Assembly (NCBI RefSeq): GCF_900105755.1
Contig: NZ_FNTQ01000001.1
Location: forward strand, 8,742,001 to 8,806,000
DNA from: Streptomyces sp. Ag109_O5-10
GTDB taxonomy: Bacteria > Actinomycetota > Actinomycetes > Streptomycetales > Streptomycetaceae
Length of the DNA stretch: 64,000 nucleotides
Direction: 5' to 3'
Every line of letters begins with the position of its first letter. The stretch's first letter is position 1. Below are positions 60,046 to 64,000 of the stretch, one piece after another. The notes under the pieces are model-generated. The model did not search any database, was not told the origin of the DNA, and saw only the letters and a program-made list of their open reading frames with translations. Position numbers and translations under genes: made by a program.

Positions 60046-60350
60046 TCACGCACCGTGCGTCTCGTCGGGGGGCCCGGCGGCTCCGAGGGCCCGTGGGCTG
60101 AGGGTGCCGGGCATGCGATGGAGGTGTTCGCGCCCTTGTTCCTGCTCCTCGGGCAGAAAGGCCCGGAGGGCTCCCCGCTCGCACGGTTCCAGTACGCCCC
60201 CGCCCTGCAGCGCCGGCTCCACCCCGGCGGCGGTGACGGACATCTCGAGGATCTTCCCGTGGGTGGGGTGGGCCCGCCGCCGGACCAGCCCACGCTCCAC
60301 CACGTCGCGCAGCGCCGTGCCCAGCGACGGGGCGGCGACGCCGCAGCGGC
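60046..60350 (-). pseudogene. MarR-family regulator fragment (N-terminus lost)
   Basis: The minus strand encodes CGVAAPSLGTALRDVVERGL and then RRRAHPTHGKILEMSVTAAG, followed by FLPEEQEQGREHLHRM. This is the recognition helix, wing and last helix of a MarR protein. A stop codon lies just upstream of the first helix and no start is available, so about half of the roughly 150-residue protein is missing. It sits 62 bp upstream of the flavin reductase gene. Confidence 0.65.
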
Positions 60351-60468
60351 GTCACCGCCCCGGTCCGCGGACCGACGCTCCCCCGAGCGTTCAGGGCTGA
60401 CCGGCCGGCAGGCGGTGCTCAAGCCCGTCATCACCGTGCTCACCATCGGGCTGGTCATGAGACGGCCC

Positions 60469-60495
60469 TGTCACACCTTCTGGCCCTGTTTTGTC
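60469..60495 (+). promoter_or_regulatory. ECF41-type promoter upstream of ndh
   Basis: TGTCACA (60469-60475), 16 nt, then TGTC (60492-60495). The known ECF41 target motif is TGTCACA-N16-CGTC; only one -10 base differs. It lies 33 nt before the ndh ATG, a sensible promoter distance. A second copy precedes the ECF41 sigma gene in this window. Confidence 0.75.
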
Positions 60496-60527
60496 TAAGG
60501 GGTGTCGAACAACAAACAGAGGGTCTG

Positions 60528-61883
60528 ATGCGCGAAATTGTGATCGTCGGTGGCGGCTATGCAGGCTTCTACGCCGCATGGGGCCTGGAGAAGAGGCTCA
60601 GTGCGGCAGAGGCACGGGTCACGGTTGTCGACCCCCGCCCGTACATGACGTACCAACCGTTTCTGCCGGAGGTGACGGCCGGATCGGTCGAGGCGCGGCA
60701 CGCCGCCGTGTCGCTGCGGCGGCACCTGCGCCGCGCCCGGCTGATCGCGGGAACCGTGACCGCGATCCGCCACGCGGACCGGACGGTCACGGTACGACCC
60801 GCCGACGGAGCGGAGTACGAACTGCGTTACGACACCCTCGTCGTGACCGCCGGTGCCGTGACCCGCACCTTCCCCATCCCGGGGCTCGCCCAGCACGCGA
60901 TCGGTCTGAAGCACGTCGAAGAGGCGGTGGCCATCCGCGACCGGCTGATGACTGCGTTCGACCAGGCGGCCTCCCTGCCTGCCGGCGCCGAGCGGCGACG
61001 GCTGCTGACCGTCACGTTCGTGGGCGGCGGGTTCTCCGGGGTCGAGGGCTTCGGGGAACTGCTGTCGCTCGCGATGGCGATGCTCAAGTCGTACCCGGAG
61101 CTGAGCGCTGACGAACTCTCCTTCCACCTGGTCGAGGCCCGGGGCCGCATCCTCCCCGAGGTGGCGGACAAGCCGGGCGCCTGGGTGGTGCGCTCCCTGG
61201 AGCGCCGTGGCGCGCACGTTCACCTCGACACACAGATCCGCTCCCTCGCCGGCGGCCGTGTAGTGCTCTCCGACGGGGAGGAGTTCGATTCCGCACTGGT
61301 CGTGTGGACCGCCGGCAACGCCTCCAATCCGGTCGTGCACAACCACTCGGATCTTCCGATCGACGAGCGGGGCCTGCTCGTGGTCCGCCCCGACCTGCGC
61401 GTGGGCACCGGCAGCGAACCAGTCCCGGACGCATGGGCGGCCGGGGACGACGCGGCCGTGCCCGACCTGGCCTCCAGGGTGCCGGGGGCTCACACGGTGC
61501 CGAACGCCCAGCACGCCGTACGGCAGGGCAGACGCCTAGCGAAGAACATCGTGGCCGATCTGCGCGGGAGGCGCATCAAGAACTACCGCCACAGCAGCCT
61601 GGGGGTGGTGGCCACGCTCGGGCTGGGCCGGGGCATCTTCCAGTACAAGAGAATCGTCATCAAGGGGCTTCCTGCCTGGCTGATGCACCGCGGTTACCAC
61701 GTCCTGGCCGTGCCCTCATGGGAACGCAAGATCCGCGTCCTCACGGTCTGGCTCACGGCCGCGGTCTTCGGCCGGGATCTCGTCTCCCTCGCCTCCGTCC
61801 AGCATCCACGCGACGCGTTCGTCACGAGCGGTGATCCGCAGCGCGCCGGCGAGAGTCCGACGAGCGGTCGTACGGCCGCATGA
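60528..61883 (+). CDS. ndh: Type II NADH dehydrogenase (NDH-2)
   Basis: A 451-aa FAD-dependent NADH:quinone oxidoreductase that passes electrons to menaquinone without pumping protons. The FAD Rossmann motif is REIVIVGGGYAGFYAAWGL, the NADH-binding motif LTVTFVGGGFSGVEGFGEL, and the second FAD block is DAWAAGDDAAVP. The C-terminal 60 residues (YKRIVIKGLPAWLMHRGYHV) provide the membrane-binding region of NDH-2. It is preceded by an ECF41-type promoter, and its stop overlaps the following small gene (ATGA). Control by the nearby ECF41 sigma factor is inferred from the promoter. Confidence 0.9.
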   Translation: MREIVIVGGGYAGFYAAWGLEKRLSAAEARVTVVDPRPYMTYQPFLPEVTAGSVEARHAAVSLRRHLRRARLIAGTVTAIRHADRTVTVRPADGAEYELRYDTLVVTAGAVTRTFPIPGLAQHAIGLKHVEEAVAIRDRLMTAFDQAASLPAGAERRRLLTVTFVGGGFSGVEGFGELLSLAMAMLKSYPELSADELSFHLVEARGRILPEVADKPGAWVVRSLERRGAHVHLDTQIRSLAGGRVVLSDGEEFDSALVVWTAGNASNPVVHNHSDLPIDERGLLVVRPDLRVGTGSEPVPDAWAAGDDAAVPDLASRVPGAHTVPNAQHAVRQGRRLAKNIVADLRGRRIKNYRHSSLGVVATLGLGRGIFQYKRIVIKGLPAWLMHRGYHVLAVPSWERKIRVLTVWLTAAVFGRDLVSLASVQHPRDAFVTSGDPQRAGESPTSGRTAA

Positions 61884-62239
61884 CCGTGGAGCACACCATG
61901 AACACGAGCAAGGAGGCCGCCCGCGGCCTGACCGACATCGAGACCTTCCTGTGCCGGCACGCCCATCTGGAAGCGGCACGGCAGCGCGTCACGGTCTTCA
62001 CCACGCGGGTACCGGGGCTGACCCCGGAGCAGAAGGTGGACATCGAGACCTGGTATCTCAAGGAACAGACATACGTCGCGCGCATGGTGACGGAACACAT
62101 CGCGGCACACGTCACCGAGGTTCAGCAGCGGCACCGGGTCCGCTTCACGCGCTGGCTGCGAGGAACGCTCACCGCGATGATCCTGATCAGCGTGGCCATG
62201 GCCCTGTGCTTCGCCGTGCTCCTGAAATCGTTGAGCTGA
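61880..62239 (+). CDS. Small tail-anchored membrane protein coupled to ndh (119 aa)
   Basis: A 119-aa protein of unknown function. The first 90 residues are helical and hydrophilic with several histidines (CRHAHLEAARQRV, TEHIAAHVTEVQQRHRVR). A single C-terminal helix (about 95-116, TAMILISVAMALCFAVLLK) would anchor it, with the bulk in the cytoplasm. Its ATG overlaps the ndh stop, indicating coupled expression. It could be an accessory or quinone-side partner of NDH-2; I recognise no family. Confidence 0.75.
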   Translation: MTVEHTMNTSKEAARGLTDIETFLCRHAHLEAARQRVTVFTTRVPGLTPEQKVDIETWYLKEQTYVARMVTEHIAAHVTEVQQRHRVRFTRWLRGTLTAMILISVAMALCFAVLLKSLS

Positions 62240-62291
62240 AACGCCGACTGCGCACCGCGTCGATGGTTCCGCTGCCGTCGGCCGGCCGGGT

Positions 62292-62322
62292 CGAATCACT
62301 AGATCGTGCGATGGGCCCCGGG
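62292..62322 (+). repeat. Direct repeat, copy 1
   Basis: CGAATCACTAGATCGTGCGA followed by TGGGCCCCGG. It differs from copy 2 (62510-62538) at four positions and one missing base. Each copy has an ATC-N4-GAT near-palindrome in the middle. Confidence 0.75.
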
Positions 62323-62411
62323 AGTGCACCGAGCCGCTCCGGCCGTCCGGACCTGCCCTGACGAGGGGCCGCGTCCTGGTGTGACGGCCGCTCATGGTGT
62401 GTCGGGCACCG

Positions 62412-62438
62412 TGTCACATTTTCCGATCCCCGCCGGTC
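62412..62438 (+). promoter_or_regulatory. ECF41-type promoter upstream of the sigma gene
   Basis: TGTCACA (62412-62418), 16 nt, then GGTC (62435-62438), matching the ECF41 target motif except for the first -10 base. It points toward the ECF41 gene at 62835 and suggests autoregulation, although the leader would be about 390 nt. Confidence 0.65.
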
Positions 62439-62509
62439 AATGGTGAGACACGCCAGGCGGAAGGAGTTACCCGCGGGCCGCGCGATCCACCGCCCGTCCC
62501 AGGGCCGGC

Positions 62510-62538
62510 CGAATCACTCGATCATGCGATGTGCCCGG
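62510..62538 (+). repeat. Direct repeat, copy 2
   Basis: CGAATCACTCGATCATGCGA followed by TGTGCCCGG. It lies 72 nt downstream of the ECF41-type promoter, so it would be in the transcribed leader of the sigma gene. Confidence 0.75.
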
Positions 62539-62834
62539 CCATCGCTATGACCCAGTCTGGTGTGGTTGGCGAAGAATGCATGCGCTACCTGAAGAGAGTC
62601 CTGAGGTCAGCCGAGGGCTGGGCCGCGAGATCACGATGTCTCCACCTGACCGCCGTTGCTCCGCCAGAGGAGCGGGGCCGATCCGGATCTCTGGTCAGCT
62701 GCGATGGGACCAGTCGTGACTTTCAGTTGCCGCTTTTCCCCTGGACCGCTTGCCGAAGCCGTCCACCTGTCCGCGGTAGCGATGTGATCCCGCCACGCGA
62801 CTGCCGTATCCGGAGGAACGAGGACCACAGGATC

Positions 62835-63770
62835 ATGTATCTAGAGTCGTCCCCTGCGAGGAGTGACCTTGACGAGGCTGTCTCTGCCTTCGTGCAGTAC
62901 CGGGCGCGCCTCTTCGGGATCGCCTACCGTGTGCTCGGCAGCGTGGCCGAGGCCGAGGACGTGGTCCAAGAGGTGTGGCTGCGCTGGCAGAAGACCGACC
63001 GCTCCGTGGTGTTGAGCCCCGTGGCCTTCCTGTCCAGCGCGACGACCCGCCTGGCCATCAACGTGGCGCAGTCGGCGCGGGTGCGCCGGGAGACCTACAT
63101 CGGGCCGTGGTTGCCCGAGCCCGTCGACACCGGTTGTGATCCGGAGGTGGGCGCGCAGCGGGCGGAGGCTCTGGAGCTGGCCCTGTTGCTCGTGCTGGAG
63201 AAGCTGAGCCCCACCGAGCGGGCCGCGTACGTCCTGCGCGAGGCGTTCGACTACTCCTATCCGGAGATTGCCGAGATCCTGCAGCTCAGCGTCGTCAACG
63301 TCCGTCAGATCGTCAGCCGTTCGCGCAAGCGCCTTGCGGGCGAGCCGCGGTCGAGTGTGGACGCACAGGAGCATCGGCGCCTGCTGGACGCCTTCGTATC
63401 AGCGGCTAGTACCGGCGATGTGGCTTCGCTGGAAGCCGTCCTCGCCCCTGACGTCGTCAGCCTGTCCGACGGCAACGGTCTGCGGGGAGCCGCCCGGGTA
63501 CCTGTGGTGGGGCCTGCGCGTGTGGCCAACCTGGCCACCGCGACCCGCCGCTTCTGGCAGGGCGCGGACCTGCGGCTGGTCGAGGCCAACGGCCGTACGG
63601 GCGTGATGATCTACCGCGACGGTTCCCCCACCACGATCCTGACGATCGCCGCTTCCCGGGAAGGCATCCGCAGGGTGATGTGGGTGTTCAACCCCGGCAA
63701 GATCGCCGCGTTTCTGGACTCCGGCACCCGAGGCGCAACCGCGCCCGGCCTTGGGGCGGTTGTCGGATGA
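62835..63770 (+). CDS. sigJ: ECF41-group RNA polymerase sigma factor (SigJ-like)
   Basis: A 311-aa ECF sigma factor with the C-terminal extension of group ECF41. Sigma2 occupies about 15-80 (YRVLGSVAEAEDVVQEVWLR), then the linker motif WLPEP (92-96), sigma4 at about 115-170 (SPTERAAYVLREAFDYSYPE), and a SnoaL-like domain (about 178-300) with DGNGL (212-216) and NPGKI (286-290) standing for the usual DGGGK and NPDKL motifs. In this group the extension acts as a built-in regulator instead of an anti-sigma factor. ATG 62835 is the start nearest conserved sequence. ECF41 promoters in front of this gene and ndh define a likely regulon. Confidence 0.9.
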   Translation: MYLESSPARSDLDEAVSAFVQYRARLFGIAYRVLGSVAEAEDVVQEVWLRWQKTDRSVVLSPVAFLSSATTRLAINVAQSARVRRETYIGPWLPEPVDTGCDPEVGAQRAEALELALLLVLEKLSPTERAAYVLREAFDYSYPEIAEILQLSVVNVRQIVSRSRKRLAGEPRSSVDAQEHRRLLDAFVSAASTGDVASLEAVLAPDVVSLSDGNGLRGAARVPVVGPARVANLATATRRFWQGADLRLVEANGRTGVMIYRDGSPTTILTIAASREGIRRVMWVFNPGKIAAFLDSGTRGATAPGLGAVVG

Positions 63771-63788
63771 GCCGCACTCCCGGCTTCC

Positions 63789-64000
63789 TCACCCGGGCTC
63801 GAACACCGCGGTACGGTACATCTCGGCTGCGGTGACGAGGCGGGCATGCCGAGTTCGGCCGCGACCGCCCCGATCGCGCTCTCGCCGGCCTCGAGATCGG
63901 CTCGGCCGTCGTCGGTGAAGTACGGCTCGATGTACGTCTCGTAGTGTGCTCGGACCTCTTTCGCGGTCTGTCCGTCCGGGAATGTCCGGATGTGCCGCAG
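63789..64000 (-). pseudogene. 3' part of an unidentified gene, apparently frameshifted, running off the window
   Basis: From the right edge the minus strand reads LRHIRTFPDGQTAKEVRAHY, ETYIEPYFTDDGRADLEAGE and SAIGAVAAELG without a stop. Near 63840-63848 the sensible end seems to move to another frame, ARLVTAAEMYRTAVFEPG, stopping at 63789, 18 bp from the sigma gene; the first frame instead reads on antisense through the sigma gene. One missing base would reconcile them. The N-terminus is outside the window and I do not recognise the family. Confidence 0.45.

Larger units (their letters stand above)
62240..62834 (+). other. 595-bp gap with direct repeats, ECF41 promoter and long leader
   Basis: No convincing gene is present. 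It holds two imperfect copies of a roughly 30-bp repeat (62292-62322 and 62510-62538), the TGTCACA promoter between them (62412-62438), and about 390 nt of apparent leader before the sigma gene. A small frame at 62531-62719 lacks a ribosome-binding site and codon bias. GC is lower than in neighbouring genes. Confidence 0.6.

Noticed and set aside
62531..62719. 62-aa frame in the sigma-gene leader
   Set aside because: No ribosome-binding site, poor codon bias and no recognisable motif; it also overlaps the repeat copy.

Overview
The window looks like chromosomal DNA of a Streptomyces or very close actinobacterium. GC content is very high, third codon positions are almost all G or C, GTG (and some TTG) starts are common, adjacent genes often overlap by 4 bp (ATGA, GTGA, TTGA), and the gene families are typical: FurA-KatG, CbtB-CbtA, a large SARP regulator, GPP34, an SCO6745-type protein, a group 1h [NiFe] hydrogenase. 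I saw no rRNA, tRNA, CRISPR array, insertion sequence or phage gene.

Layout. 0.2-2.9 kb: furA-katG peroxide defence, with tandem repeats over both stop codons. 3.5-10.7 kb: a secreted M1 peptidase broken by a frameshift, a TMEM175-like channel, a PAS/GAF/PP2C/ATPase signalling phosphatase and a secreted phosphoesterase. 10.9-14.7 kb: efeO-efeB iron uptake without efeU, then an acyl-CoA dehydrogenase scar and a 3-hydroxyisobutyryl-CoA hydrolase. 14.8-16.0 kb: a cobalamin riboswitch in front of cbtB-cbtA. 16.2-24.5 kb: phosphoglucomutase, an 1108-residue SARP-type regulator, a hemerythrin protein, a PPOX-fold protein, a YCII remnant and a cytokinin-dehydrogenase-like flavoenzyme.

24.7-39.1 kb is a complete atmospheric-H2 type hydrogenase locus. 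The plus-strand operon hypX-protease-hypB-F-C-D-E meets, at a 16-bp hairpin, a minus-strand series running from a 500-aa conserved protein through hhyS, hhyL, a NifU-like protein, a DUF5947 protein and two tiny proteins to hypA. The two halves together supply structural subunits, CO/CN ligands, nickel insertion and probable electron-transfer accessories.

39.3-50.3 kb: a mycothiol-dependent-isomerase-like protein, a fumC/tetR scar, and a fructan-use locus (LacI regulator, cytoplasmic GH32, ABC importer, secreted GH32) with two matching operators between the divergent halves. A frameshifted SCO6745-type gene and a ketopantoate reductase follow. 50.5-59.2 kb: a two-component system, GPP34, a secreted carboxylesterase, and a minus-strand envelope operon (GntR, ABC ATPase, ABC permease, possible 29-aa peptide, acyltransferase-3, NodB deacetylase).

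59.4-64 kb: a flavin reductase, a MarR scar, then a type II NADH dehydrogenase with a small membrane protein, and an ECF41 (SigJ-like) sigma factor. TGTCACA-N16-xGTC promoters of the ECF41 kind lie upstream of both the NADH dehydrogenase and the sigma gene, suggesting an autoregulated redox module. The window ends inside an unidentified minus-strand gene. Gene scars (acyl-CoA dehydrogenase, YCII, fumC/tetR, marR) and single-base frameshifts recur and deserve a check against raw reads.
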